A DNA stretch of 64,000 nucleotides, from the NCBI GenBank assembly GCA_934667065.1, contig CAKULD010000004.1:62001-126000 (forward strand). The letters are read 5' to 3'. The DNA is from an uncultured Collinsella sp. (GTDB taxonomy: Bacteria > Actinomycetota > Coriobacteriia > Coriobacteriales > Coriobacteriaceae). The position numbers and the translations under genes were made by a program. Below are positions 32,429-40,674 of the stretch, in pieces (position 1 is the stretch's first letter; every line of letters begins with the position of its first letter). A model generated the notes under the pieces. It was not told the DNA's origin, searched no databases, and worked only from the letters and a program-made list of their open reading frames with translations.

Positions 32429-35146
32429 ATGGATAACGCCAGCAACTATACCGAAACGCTCGAAAAGACCGTTCAAGACCTGCTCGACCGCCAGGAAGAG
32501 CTGATTAAGATCGCCTTTACCGACCAGCTCACGGGACTGGGCAACCGTGGCGGCTTTACCAGCTCCCTCGAAGAAATCTGGGAACAGGGCACGCCGGTCA
32601 CCATGGCTTTTATCGATATCGACAACCTCAAACACTGTAACGATGCCTTTGGCCATGACGAAGGCAACCGCTACATCATGCAGGTGAGCCTGTACCTCAA
32701 ACTCTATATCAAGGTTGGCGAAGCGGCGTTTCGCCTGGGCGGCGATGAGTTTGCCGTGCTCTCCACTATCTCGACCGAGGATGACCTTGCTGAGCGCCTA
32801 GAGCACTGCCGCGCGGTACTTCTCAAAAACAACGACGCCGAGATGCCCCATTCGTTTAGCTACGGTGTGTCGCACGCCGACCCCAAGTTGGGCGAAACCT
32901 CTAATCGCATGACCATGGACGCCGACCACCGCATGTACGATTACAAGCTGCGCCATGCTATCCACTTGGATCGCCGCAACATCAGCCAGGTCCATACGGA
33001 CGACTTTGAGGTCAGCGACCGTATCTTTGACGCGCTCTCGATGCTCGAGGAAGGCCGCTACTTCTTTATCGAAAACATTGATAAGAACCGCACGCTTTGG
33101 TCCCAGGGAGCGCAGCGCGACCTGGGACTCCCGTCAGAGCATATCGACGACTGCCGCAATTACTGGAAAACACGCGTGCACCCCGATGACCTTGAAGCCT
33201 ACACCCAAGATATCGACCAACTCTTTAATAACTCAAAGCACTATCGCGTTATGCAATATCGCGTGCGCAACGCCGACGGCGACTACGTGCTCTGTCGCGT
33301 CCGAGGCTATCGCATCGACGGAAACGGAGACATGCCTTCGCTCTATGTCGGCGAGCTCGTCAACCATTCCCTTGTTGAAACCGTCGACCCCGCCACGGGG
33401 CTCGGCACTCAGCGCATGTTGGTCAATTCCATTGATGGCTGCCGCCGCGACAATCGCGAGACGGGGCTGATCGCCGTTCGCGTTCGCGGTACGACCCAGC
33501 TCAACGAGTGTTATGGCGCCGACGCCGTAGATGCCATGCTGTCCGAATATGCCGGCCGCATGCTCTCGCTCGCCCGCGGCAGAAGTCGCGTATTCCGCTC
33601 GCGCAGTGCGCAGTTTGTCATGCTCGCCGAGGGCTTGAACCGTGATGCTTTTGAGCATCTCGTTCAAGATTTGGAGCAGGTCGTCTCTGCCTCCGTCGAG
33701 ATTGCCGACGACGTCATTACTCCCACGTGCCTGGTCGTTCCCGTCTACTACGAACGCCTGATCAACCAGGCCCCGGCCATTTTGGACGAACTCGATCGCC
33801 GTATCCGCGCCATCAACGGGCCGTTTCACAACAACAGCCTCTCCATACCCGAGATCGACCGCAAGGGCGCAATTGCCGAGCGCATCGACTCACTTACCGG
33901 CCTCTACCGCCCCAGCGAGTTTATGCGCCGCGCCAACGCCCTCCTCGCAACGGTGAACGAGGGCGCCTGGTGCATTGCCACCGTTGACATGGGACACATG
34001 CGCCTCTTTAACGAATGGCACGGGCAGGCCGAAGGCGACCGTGTTCTCGCCGATGTGGGCACGGTGCTCAAGGATATCGAAAACGCAGGGCTAGGCGTTG
34101 CGGGCTATTGGGGCCAGGATGACTTTTGCATCCTCGCGCCCTTTGAGCACGATGCAGTGCATCGAATTTATGCCCGCGTGCGCGAAGCCGTGGCCAAGCA
34201 CGATGACGGCGTGGGCTTTTGGCCGTCCATGGGCGTCTACCCCATCAACCCCCACGAGGAAATCACTATCGACGCGCAGGCAAAGGCCATGTTCGCCAAC
34301 CGGCGCGCCAAAAACGACTTTAAGGACCGCATCGCCGTCTTTAGCCCCGAGGAATACAAGCACGAGGTCGCATTCCACCATACGCTGACCGAGTTTCAGT
34401 ACGCCCTCTCCAACGATCGCATTACCTACTACCTGCAGCCCCAGGTCGATATGGAAACCGGCAAGGTCATTGGCGCCGAGGCGCTCACACGCTGGATTGA
34501 CAAGGACGGCTCCCTCATCCCGCCCGGCTCCTTTATCCCGGCGCTCGAGGAAAGCGGCTTTGTGGTGACGCTCGATAAGTACATTTGGCAGGGCGTTGCC
34601 TCGTGGCTGCGAAAGCGCCTGGACCAGGGGCTTCCCGTAGTTCCCGTCTCCCTCAACGTGTCGCGCGTGGACATTCTTGCCTGCGATGTCGCCGAGCACA
34701 TGGGAGCGCTGGCCGCCCAGTATAGCCTGCCGTCCGAGCTCATGCGCATCGAGATTACCGAGACCGCCTATACCGGAGAGTCCGAAGCCGTGGACAGGCT
34801 GACGGCAGAGCTGCACAACCGTGGCTTTTCGACCTACATGGACGACTTTGGCACGGGTCAGTCCACGCTTGCAATGCTCAAGAACGTCAACGTCGACGTC
34901 ATCAAGCTCGACCGCACCTTTGTGCCCGCCGGAAAAGCCGACGAACGAAGCACACAGATCGTGTCGTCGATGCTCGGCATGGCACAGTCGCTCCATCTGC
35001 CCGTTGTGGTCGAAGGCATCGAGACGGAGGCGCAGGCCCAGCTGCTGCGTCAGATGGGCGCCCGCTATGCGCAGGGCTTCCTCTACTACCGCCCCATGCC
35101 GGCGGCGGATTTTGAGGAGTTGCTCGATAGCAAGGTCGCCGATTGA
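32429..35146 (+). CDS. Second tandem GGDEF-PAS-GGDEF-GGDEF-EAL protein
   Basis: A 905-residue paralogue of the preceding gene with the same order of domains and no membrane segment. The first GGDEF is intact (FRLGGDEFAVL, about residue 103). PAS (VHPDDLEAYTQDIDQL) and two degenerate GGDEF domains (SRSAQFVML, GYWGQDDFCIL) follow. The EAL domain is complete (GAEALTRW near 683, SLNVSR, EITETAY, MDDFGTG, VEGIET, AQGFLYYRPM). It starts 95 nt after the first gene; AAGGAAG precedes the ATG at 32429. Duplicated architecture implies a family amplified in this lineage, with the PAS domain as likely signal input. Confidence 0.9.
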   Translation: MDNASNYTETLEKTVQDLLDRQEELIKIAFTDQLTGLGNRGGFTSSLEEIWEQGTPVTMAFIDIDNLKHCNDAFGHDEGNRYIMQVSLYLKLYIKVGEAAFRLGGDEFAVLSTISTEDDLAERLEHCRAVLLKNNDAEMPHSFSYGVSHADPKLGETSNRMTMDADHRMYDYKLRHAIHLDRRNISQVHTDDFEVSDRIFDALSMLEEGRYFFIENIDKNRTLWSQGAQRDLGLPSEHIDDCRNYWKTRVHPDDLEAYTQDIDQLFNNSKHYRVMQYRVRNADGDYVLCRVRGYRIDGNGDMPSLYVGELVNHSLVETVDPATGLGTQRMLVNSIDGCRRDNRETGLIAVRVRGTTQLNECYGADAVDAMLSEYAGRMLSLARGRSRVFRSRSAQFVMLAEGLNRDAFEHLVQDLEQVVSASVEIADDVITPTCLVVPVYYERLINQAPAILDELDRRIRAINGPFHNNSLSIPEIDRKGAIAERIDSLTGLYRPSEFMRRANALLATVNEGAWCIATVDMGHMRLFNEWHGQAEGDRVLADVGTVLKDIENAGLGVAGYWGQDDFCILAPFEHDAVHRIYARVREAVAKHDDGVGFWPSMGVYPINPHEEITIDAQAKAMFANRRAKNDFKDRIAVFSPEEYKHEVAFHHTLTEFQYALSNDRITYYLQPQVDMETGKVIGAEALTRWIDKDGSLIPPGSFIPALEESGFVVTLDKYIWQGVASWLRKRLDQGLPVVPVSLNVSRVDILACDVAEHMGALAAQYSLPSELMRIEITETAYTGESEAVDRLTAELHNRGFSTYMDDFGTGQSTLAMLKNVNVDVIKLDRTFVPAGKADERSTQIVSSMLGMAQSLHLPVVVEGIETEAQAQLLRQMGARYAQGFLYYRPMPAADFEELLDSKVAD

Positions 35147-35174
35147 TGTATACATGCGTAATGCAGTGCCGCTG

Positions 35175-35195
35175 GGGGACCCGTTTGTCCCCTTT
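35175..35195 (+). terminator. Terminator-like hairpin after the second GGDEF/EAL gene
   Basis: GGGGAC-CCGTTT-GTCCCC followed by TTT, 29 nt after the stop. It suggests that the third paralogue has its own promoter. Confidence 0.6.
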
Positions 35196-35203
35196 GGCTA
35201 ACT

Positions 35204-35236
35204 CATATCCCCAAATCGAGTCGAATTGGGGATATG
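35204..35236. promoter_or_regulatory. 33-bp near-perfect palindrome before the third GGDEF gene
   Basis: CATATCCCCAA and TTGGGGATATG arms join through TCGAGTCGA, which is itself palindromic; one pair of the whole is mismatched. It lies 38 nt upstream of the start codon, so an operator or leader hairpin is possible. Its CCCC/GGGG design recalls the palindrome before kup, but it is a different sequence. Confidence 0.5.
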
Positions 35237-35273
35237 ATACAGACCACTGTTTCGCCCAAGGAGGTTATTCATC

Positions 35274-36803
35274 ATGAACGAGTCGTATCGCCTGGGCGAG
35301 CAATCGATTGTCGCCTATCTGCAGCGACTTGCAAACGGCGTCTCGACCGCCGAGCTCGACGTTGACGCCCTGCCCACCGAGCTGCGCGCCATTGGCGAGC
35401 AGGTGCAAAAGACGCACGCCATTCTGCATCAGGAGCGCGAGCTGCTTGAGCGCAGCGCCTATATCGACCCGCTCACCAATCTGGGCAACCGCGGCGGACT
35501 CGACCGCCACGTCGATCAGCTCTGGCGCAAAGGCGAACCTTTCACCTGCGCCTATATTGACATTGACCACCTCAAGCACTGCAACGATGTGTTTGGCCAT
35601 GCCGAAGGCAATCGCTATATCCTGCGCATCTGCCGCGCGCTCTCCGAAACCATGGAGCACGACGAGCTGCTGTTCCGCATTGGCGGAGACGAGTTTGTGC
35701 TTATCGCGCCTGCGGCGAGCGAAACGGAGCTCGAGCAACGCTTGGAGCAGACGCGCACCGGGCTGATCGAGGCAACCTCGGACGGTAAGGCGCCCATGAT
35801 TGCCAGCTTTAGCTTTGGCTGCTCGCGCGTCGACCCACTTGCTGGCGACACGCGTCGCCAGATGACGATGGATGCCGACCGCAAAATGTATCGCTACAAA
35901 CTCATGCATCGCGTGCAGCAGCCCGAAGGCGACAGCGCACCGCAACGTCCCGTTGCCGACCACCTTCCCTGCAACGACCGCGTGTTCCAGGCAATCTCCA
36001 TGAGCTCCGAGACACGTTATCCGTTCATCCTCAATCTCGACACCGGCGAATCGCAGTGGTCGGTCAACGCCGTGCGCGATTTTGGCCTGCCTTCCCAGCA
36101 CCCCTTTAACTCGGTCGACATGTGGCTCGCTCGTGTCCACCCCGAGGACCGCGATAACGTGCGCTCCGAGCTCGACATGGTGGTAAATGGATCGTGGCAC
36201 TTCCATTACATGCAGTATCGCGTGATGGATGCCACCGGAACGTACGTGCTTTGCGACTGCACGGGCTACCGTCTGGACGGCACCGATACCGAGCCTAACA
36301 TGTACGTGGGCATTATCATCAACCGAAGCCTAGCGGATACGACCGATTCCGTGACTGGCCTGGGCGATATTCACGCCCTGGTCAACGCCATTGGCGAAAT
36401 GCGCCGCGTGGCGCGCGAGGCAGGCTTTATTGCCATTAAGGTTGACGATATCGCCGAGGTCAATGCCCGCTTTGGCTTTGATGCGGGCGACCGCGTGCTC
36501 GCCGAAAGCGCCGCCTGCCTCATGGATTGTTCGCGCGGCAAGGGTCGCCTGTTCCGTTCGACGGGACCAACGTTCGTGGCGCTTTTCGATGAGCTCGGCC
36601 CCGAGGCAATCGACGAAATCGCAAGCGAAATCGAACGGTTCCTGGGTTCTCCCGTGCTCATCGGCTCGCTTGAATATCAGCCGCCCATTCGCGTGGCCAC
36701 ACTCCATCTGGACGGCGTCGACCGTCAGCCCGTTTCCATCTTGAACGAGCTCAAAGCGCGGCTTATAGAGGCGCCGCAAGTACCGGGCACCAAGCTGGAC
36801 TAG
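35274..36803 (+). CDS. Third tandem GGDEF-PAS-GGDEF protein without EAL
   Basis: A 509-residue paralogue that ends after the second, degenerate GGDEF (GRLFRSTGPTFVALFDE). It is equivalent to the N-terminal half of its two neighbours and lacks the third GGDEF and the EAL domain. Intact catalytic motif FRIGGDEFVLI (about residue 136) and PAS segment VHPEDRDNVRSELDMV. With no EAL it should act only as a diguanylate cyclase. The ATG follows AAGGAGG. The clean stop (after PGTKLD) and lack of EAL remnants downstream suggest a stable shorter form rather than a recent frameshift. Confidence 0.9.
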   Translation: MNESYRLGEQSIVAYLQRLANGVSTAELDVDALPTELRAIGEQVQKTHAILHQERELLERSAYIDPLTNLGNRGGLDRHVDQLWRKGEPFTCAYIDIDHLKHCNDVFGHAEGNRYILRICRALSETMEHDELLFRIGGDEFVLIAPAASETELEQRLEQTRTGLIEATSDGKAPMIASFSFGCSRVDPLAGDTRRQMTMDADRKMYRYKLMHRVQQPEGDSAPQRPVADHLPCNDRVFQAISMSSETRYPFILNLDTGESQWSVNAVRDFGLPSQHPFNSVDMWLARVHPEDRDNVRSELDMVVNGSWHFHYMQYRVMDATGTYVLCDCTGYRLDGTDTEPNMYVGIIINRSLADTTDSVTGLGDIHALVNAIGEMRRVAREAGFIAIKVDDIAEVNARFGFDAGDRVLAESAACLMDCSRGKGRLFRSTGPTFVALFDELGPEAIDEIASEIERFLGSPVLIGSLEYQPPIRVATLHLDGVDRQPVSILNELKARLIEAPQVPGTKLD

Positions 36804-36874
36804 CGTCGTGGGGCGCATGATGGTTATTTTCCGATCTCAGGCGAACACATTGAGCAAATAGGTCGTACCCACAG

Positions 36875-37075
36875 TTAGCCGAACGCCCCTGCAGTCCCTC
36901 CCAGGGCCCGGGGGCACCGTTTTCGATACTCTTGGTTTCCTTTACCCGATGCAAATAAGTGCTCAACAACATAAAACCTATCCCCCGCCACGGATATGCC
37001 GTCGAGTAAATCTGTTAAGCCAACCCTATCAAATTCTTTTGACAATTGGCTGTATTGGTCCATTTTGTCGTCCAT
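36875..37075 (-). CDS. Small hypothetical ORF, possibly a gene remnant
   Basis: 66 codons starting MDDKMDQYSQLSKEFDRVGLTDLL at 37075, with GGAAGCGGG upstream and 14 nt after the stop of the small membrane-protein gene. The first 45 residues look protein-like (LLDGISVAGDRFYVVEHLF). The C-terminus becomes low-quality and Gly/Arg-rich, as if the original gene was cut. I recognise no family. It lies in an AT-richer patch with transposase-like debris. Confidence 0.3.
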   Translation of the reverse strand: MDDKMDQYSQLSKEFDRVGLTDLLDGISVAGDRFYVVEHLFASGKGNQEYRKRCPRALGGTAGAFG

Positions 37076-37089
37076 CCCGCTTCCGCTGG

Positions 37090-37410
37090 CTATCGCCTCA
37101 TAAACACAAACCTAACGAGCCGCACGAACGACAAAGAGGCCAAGCTGAACAGAAGTAGAACCAAAACTTCAAAAACACTGGTATTCCAATCGCGTACCCA
37201 GCCCTCTACCGCCCACAAGAAAAACAGCAGCCCCATCCATAACGTCACAGAAGAAATCAACTTTGCGTAAGGGCATATATCAATCCCGCTCTCCCTTTTT
37301 GTGACATCATATCCAGCAATTGAGCTGAGCCATCTTCCTCTTCTGTATTGGATTGAAAGAAGAATCAGGGCAATCGAAGTTATCAAACAGACAGCATCCT
37401 CTGTTTCCAT
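37090..37410 (-). CDS. Small membrane protein, DUF3784-like
   Basis: A 106-residue protein with three hydrophobic helices (CLITSIALILLSIQY, LISSVTLWMGLLFFLWAV, VFEVLVLLLFSLASLSFV). Between helices one and two is SSIAGYDVTKRESGID, resembling the IAGY...D signature of DUF3784 membrane proteins of Firmicutes and other gut bacteria. The ATG follows AAAGGAAG. Base composition is clearly more AT-rich than in surrounding genes, which suggests acquisition from elsewhere. Function unknown. Confidence 0.6.
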   Translation of the reverse strand: METEDAVCLITSIALILLSIQYRRGRWLSSIAGYDVTKRESGIDICPYAKLISSVTLWMGLLFFLWAVEGWVRDWNTSVFEVLVLLLFSLASLSFVRLVRFVFMRR

Positions 37411-37500
37411 AGAACTTCCTTTGCTTTCCGTCCTAGCTGCGCGTTCACAATCGAATCAAACCAAGTGTGAATTACTCGATAGCAGCCGCCTTAGTATAAA

Positions 37501-37660
37501 TCATAGCCTCCGCAGCAGCCCGCCTTCCAAGACCTCAAAGCTCACCATCGAGGGCGACCCGCCCAGACCCCTTACAATCTGCTCGCACGAGGCCCCGCAC
37601 TCCAACATCCTCTGGACCGTATCCCGCACGTACCTGGTGAGCGAGCCTGCCGTGGGCCCT
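37501..37660 (-). pseudogene. Degenerate IS30-like transposase HTH fragment
   Basis: A minus-strand frame ending at 37501-37503 reads YVRDTVQRMLECGASCEQIV followed by RGLGGSPSMVSFEV. This matches the shape of the N-terminal helix-turn-helix of IS30-family transposases (RxxIxxML..G.S...IA..LG.SPSTVSRE). No catalytic part follows, and an in-frame stop lies about 40 codons upstream. It is best read as transposase debris. The assignment is by pattern only. Confidence 0.35.
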
Positions 37661-37744
37661 CGGAGCCGGCATCGCGCCCCACGCCATCCGCCCGCTCATG
37701 CGATAATCCTCTGCATAAGTCATCGACAGCAGAGGGAGTTTGTG

Positions 37745-38368
37745 ATGAAGGTTCTTTTAGTCAACGGTAGCCCCAAGGCAAACGGCAACACCGCCACGGC
37801 ACTCGCCGAGATTGCCAAGCAACTCAAATCCGAGGGCATTGATACCGAGATGTTCCAGCTGGGCGCCAAGCCCATTCGCGATTGCATCGGCTGCGGCCAG
37901 TGCGGCAAGCTCGACGGGCGTTGCGTCTTTGACGACGACGTGGTCAACGAGCTGATTGCCGCCGCCGAGCAGGCAGACGGCTTTGTCTTTGGCTCCCCCG
38001 TCTACTACGCGCACCCCAGCGGTCGCATCCTCTCGGCCCTCGACCGCGCGTTCTATGCCGGCGGCAAGGCCTTTGCGCACAAGCCCGGCGCCGCTGTCGC
38101 CGCTGCCCGCCGCGGCGGCACATCGACCACCTTCGACGTGCTCAACAAGTACTTCACCATTAACCAGATGCCCGTGGTCGCCTCCACGTACTGGAACAAC
38201 GTCTTTGGCGCCATGCCGGGCGAGGCCGCCCAGGACGCCGAGGGCCTGGCCACCATGCGCAACATCGGCAAGAACATGGCCTGGCTCCTGCGCTGCATCG
38301 AGGCAGGAAAAGCAGCCGGCATCGAGGCCCCCGAGGCCGATCGCGAGCGCACCAACTTCATTCGTTAG
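37745..38368 (+). CDS. Flavodoxin-fold NAD(P)H-dependent FMN reductase / iron-sulfur flavoprotein-like
   Basis: A 207-residue flavoprotein with the FMN-phosphate loop VNGSPKANGNTATAL (residues 6-20) and the cysteine-rich IRDCIGCGQCGKLDGRC segment (residues about 45-61). The latter is shared by iron-sulfur flavoproteins and multimeric NADPH:FMN oxidoreductases of anaerobes. GSPVYYAHPSGRILSALDRAF follows. It probably reduces FMN, quinones or nitro compounds with NAD(P)H. The ATG has AGAGGGAG upstream. The ArsC-like gene follows 12 nt later, so the two may be co-expressed. Confidence 0.9.
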   Translation: MKVLLVNGSPKANGNTATALAEIAKQLKSEGIDTEMFQLGAKPIRDCIGCGQCGKLDGRCVFDDDVVNELIAAAEQADGFVFGSPVYYAHPSGRILSALDRAFYAGGKAFAHKPGAAVAAARRGGTSTTFDVLNKYFTINQMPVVASTYWNNVFGAMPGEAAQDAEGLATMRNIGKNMAWLLRCIEAGKAAGIEAPEADRERTNFIR

Positions 38369-38380
38369 AACGGCGGAACC

Positions 38381-38722
38381 ATGAACATCCAAATCTTCGG
38401 TACGAAGAAATCGTTCGATACCAAGAAGGCACAGCGCTTCTTTAAGGAGCGCCGCATTAAGGTGCAGTTTATTGACCTTAAGGAAAAGGAGATGAGCAAA
38501 GGCGAGCTCACGAGCGTGATGCAGGCGGTCGGCGGCATCGACAAGCTGCTCAATCCCAAGGCCAAGGACGAAGAGACGCTCGCGCTCATCCAGCACCTCA
38601 CTCCCAGCCAGCGCTTCGATAAGCTGCTCGAGAATCAGCAGGTGCTTGCCGAGCCCATCGTGCGCAACGGCAAAAAGGCGACCATCGGCTATTGCCCCGA
38701 TGTATGGGGAGCCTGGGAGTAG
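38381..38722 (+). CDS. ArsC/Spx-family thioredoxin-fold protein lacking the active Cys
   Basis: A 113-residue protein with the fold and length of ArsC/YffB-type reductases. The N-terminal redox loop, normally GTKKCxDT, reads GTKKSFDTKKA here (codon TCG), so the redox Cys is Ser. The rest follows the family: FFKERRIKVQFIDLKEKEMSKGEL, LLNPKAKD, LAEPIVRNGKKATIGY. It is unlikely to be a classical arsenate reductase; a binding or Spx-like regulatory role is possible but unproven. It follows the flavoprotein gene by 12 nt. Confidence 0.82.
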   Translation: MNIQIFGTKKSFDTKKAQRFFKERRIKVQFIDLKEKEMSKGELTSVMQAVGGIDKLLNPKAKDEETLALIQHLTPSQRFDKLLENQQVLAEPIVRNGKKATIGYCPDVWGAWE

Positions 38723-38808
38723 CCTGTGTTATTTGCCGGCTCGTGGGTATAAGAGCAGGCGTTTGGCATATGATTCAACTGTAAGCCATGTCTAACAAAG
38801 GAGGGCAC

Positions 38809-39939
38809 ATGCCCAACAAACCCGTGAAGATCATCATGCTTACCGGCTACCTCGGTGCCGGCAAGACCACGCTGCTCAACCACATCCTCGCCAACGACGG
38901 CGGCATCCGCGCTGCCGTCATCGTCAACGATATCGGCGAGATCAACGTCGACGCCAGCCTTATCGCCGACGGCGGCCTTTCCGAGACCGACGACCTCATC
39001 CCGCTCACCAACGGCTGCATCTGCTGCACGCTTTCGGATGACCTCGCCAACCAGCTGCAGGGCATCGCCGATTCGGGCGACTTCGACTACATCATCATCG
39101 AGGCCTCGGGCATTTGCGAGCCCATCCCCATCGCCTACACCATCTCGAGCTTCTGCGACGAGGCCAAGGTGGGCGGCGAGCCCAAGCTCGCGCTCGACAA
39201 CATCGTTGCCGTGGTCGACTGCGCCCGCATGTACGACGAGTTCAACGGCGGCCGCGACCTTCTGGCCGAGGATATCGACGAGGACGACATCGAGAGCCTG
39301 CTCATCCAGCAGATCGAGTTCTGCTCCACGCTGATCCTCAACAAGACCGACACCGTCACGCCCGAGCAGATCGCCGAGCTCAAGGCCATCGTGCGCAGCC
39401 TGCAGAAGGATGCCGTGATCGTCGAGGCTCAAAACGGCGAGGTCCCCATGGAGGAGCTGCTCGACACCGACCGTTTCGATTTTATGCGCGCCTACAACTC
39501 CGCCGCCTGGATCGAGGCCATGGAGCATCCCGAGGAGCACGACGACCCCGAGGTGCTGGAGTACGACATCGAGACCTTTGTGTACTCGCGTCGCAAGCCG
39601 TTTGACCTGCAGAAGTTCACCGACTTTGTTGAGCAGGAGTGGCCTGACGAGGTCATCCGCGTCAAGGGTCCGCTGTGGCAGACCGGCGATCCGGACATGT
39701 GCTACATGTTTGAGCAGGCCGGTCACCAGATGCGCCTGATGGAAAACGGCCTGTTCGTCGACTCCGCGCCCGAGGGCGAGAAGCAGAAGATCATCGACGA
39801 GAACCCCGAGATCATGCAGATTTGGGACGACGAGACGGGCGACCGCATGACGAGCCTGTGCATCATCGGCCGTCACATGGACAAGGACGCGCTCATCGCC
39901 GCCCTCGATGCCTGCCTGACCGACTGGCACCGCGCCTAG
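38809..39939 (+). CDS. COG0523/CobW-family GTP-dependent metallochaperone
   Basis: A 376-residue G3E GTPase. Walker A is GYLGAGKTTLLNHIL (residues 11-25), the GTPase/metal motif NGCICCTLSDDL (CxCC, about 67-78), the guanine-specificity motif LNKTD, and the C-terminal half is a CobW_C-like domain (DIETFVYSRRKPFDLQKF, RVKGPLW). Family members deliver zinc, or cobalt in cobalamin pathways, to client enzymes. The ATG at 38809 has AAAGGAGGG upstream. No zinc-dependent client gene lies next to it, so the metal is not assigned. A strong terminator follows. Confidence 0.9.
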   Translation: MPNKPVKIIMLTGYLGAGKTTLLNHILANDGGIRAAVIVNDIGEINVDASLIADGGLSETDDLIPLTNGCICCTLSDDLANQLQGIADSGDFDYIIIEASGICEPIPIAYTISSFCDEAKVGGEPKLALDNIVAVVDCARMYDEFNGGRDLLAEDIDEDDIESLLIQQIEFCSTLILNKTDTVTPEQIAELKAIVRSLQKDAVIVEAQNGEVPMEELLDTDRFDFMRAYNSAAWIEAMEHPEEHDDPEVLEYDIETFVYSRRKPFDLQKFTDFVEQEWPDEVIRVKGPLWQTGDPDMCYMFEQAGHQMRLMENGLFVDSAPEGEKQKIIDENPEIMQIWDDETGDRMTSLCIIGRHMDKDALIAALDACLTDWHRA

Positions 39940-39979
39940 GTTTATCGATGCGGATTCGTCCGCCCACTACGTAACCGCC

Positions 39980-40020
39980 AAACCACCACGAAGGTGCCTG
40001 TCCCCTTCGTGGTGGTTTTT
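39980..40020 (+). terminator. Terminator after the COG0523 gene
   Basis: AACCACCACGAAGG and CCTTCGTGGTGG arms with loop TGCCTGTCC, followed by TTTTT. The loop contains the CCTGTCCC string also found in the P2 repeats. Confidence 0.9.
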
Positions 40021-40041
40021 CGTTCTGAGCCAAGGAGATTC

Positions 40042-40641
40042 ATGTTCAATATCGTGCTGTATGCACCCGAGATTCCCGCCAATACGGGCAACATCGGCCG
40101 CACCTGCGTGGTCACCGGCGCCCGCCTGCATCTGGTGGAGCCGCTGGGCTTTTCGCTCGACGACAAGACGGTGCGTCGCGCCGGCCTGGGTTACTGGCAA
40201 AACTTGGACGTGACGACGTATGCCGGCTGGGAGGACTTCCTTGCCCGCAACGGGCTCTCCCCCGCCGATGAGCGCCTGCACCTACTGACCAAAAAGGCTC
40301 GTCGCACCTATGCGCAGAGTGCCTATCGCGACGGCGACTTCTTGGTCTTTGGCAGCGAGAGCTCGGGTATTCCCGAGGAGTTGCTCGCCGCGGCGCCCGA
40401 GCGCTGCGAGCGTATCCCCATGCTGCGCGATTGCGACTCGCTCGACAACGCCGACGCCTGGGAGGCTCATGAGGAGTCACTCGGACATACCGAGGACAGC
40501 CACGAGGCTATCCTGCAGCAGGACATCTGCGGCAACTTCGTCAACCCCGACGACTACCGCATCAGCGCCCTCAACCTCTCCAACAGCGCCGCCATCGTCC
40601 TCTACGAGGCACTGCGCCAGACAGGCTTTGCCGGGATGTGA
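40042..40641 (+). CDS. trmL: tRNA (cytidine(34)-2'-O)-methyltransferase
   Basis: A SPOUT-class RNA 2'-O-methyltransferase of 199 residues that modifies the wobble base of tRNA-Leu isoacceptors using SAM. Motifs are LYAPEIPANTGNIGRTC (motif 1), LVFGSESSGIPEELL (motif 2) and RISALNLSNSAAIVLYEALRQ (motif 3, knot). The ATG at 40042 has AAGGAG upstream. It carries an extra acidic/His-rich insert (about residues 135-170) between motifs 2 and 3 that is not in short TrmL proteins. Convergent with the next operon. Confidence 0.93.
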   Translation: MFNIVLYAPEIPANTGNIGRTCVVTGARLHLVEPLGFSLDDKTVRRAGLGYWQNLDVTTYAGWEDFLARNGLSPADERLHLLTKKARRTYAQSAYRDGDFLVFGSESSGIPEELLAAAPERCERIPMLRDCDSLDNADAWEAHEESLGHTEDSHEAILQQDICGNFVNPDDYRISALNLSNSAAIVLYEALRQTGFAGM

Positions 40642-40645
40642 CAAA

Positions 40646-40668
40646 GGGACCCCGCAGCAGGAGGTCCC
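40646..40668. terminator. Hairpin between trmL and the convergent hypothetical gene
   Basis: GGGACC-CCGCAGCAGGA-GGTCCC directly after the trmL stop. The preceding GATGTGACAAAGGGAC matches the left arm of the palindromes at 44466 and 48751, so this is a degenerate relative of that family. Confidence 0.55.
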
Positions 40669-40674
40669 TACACA

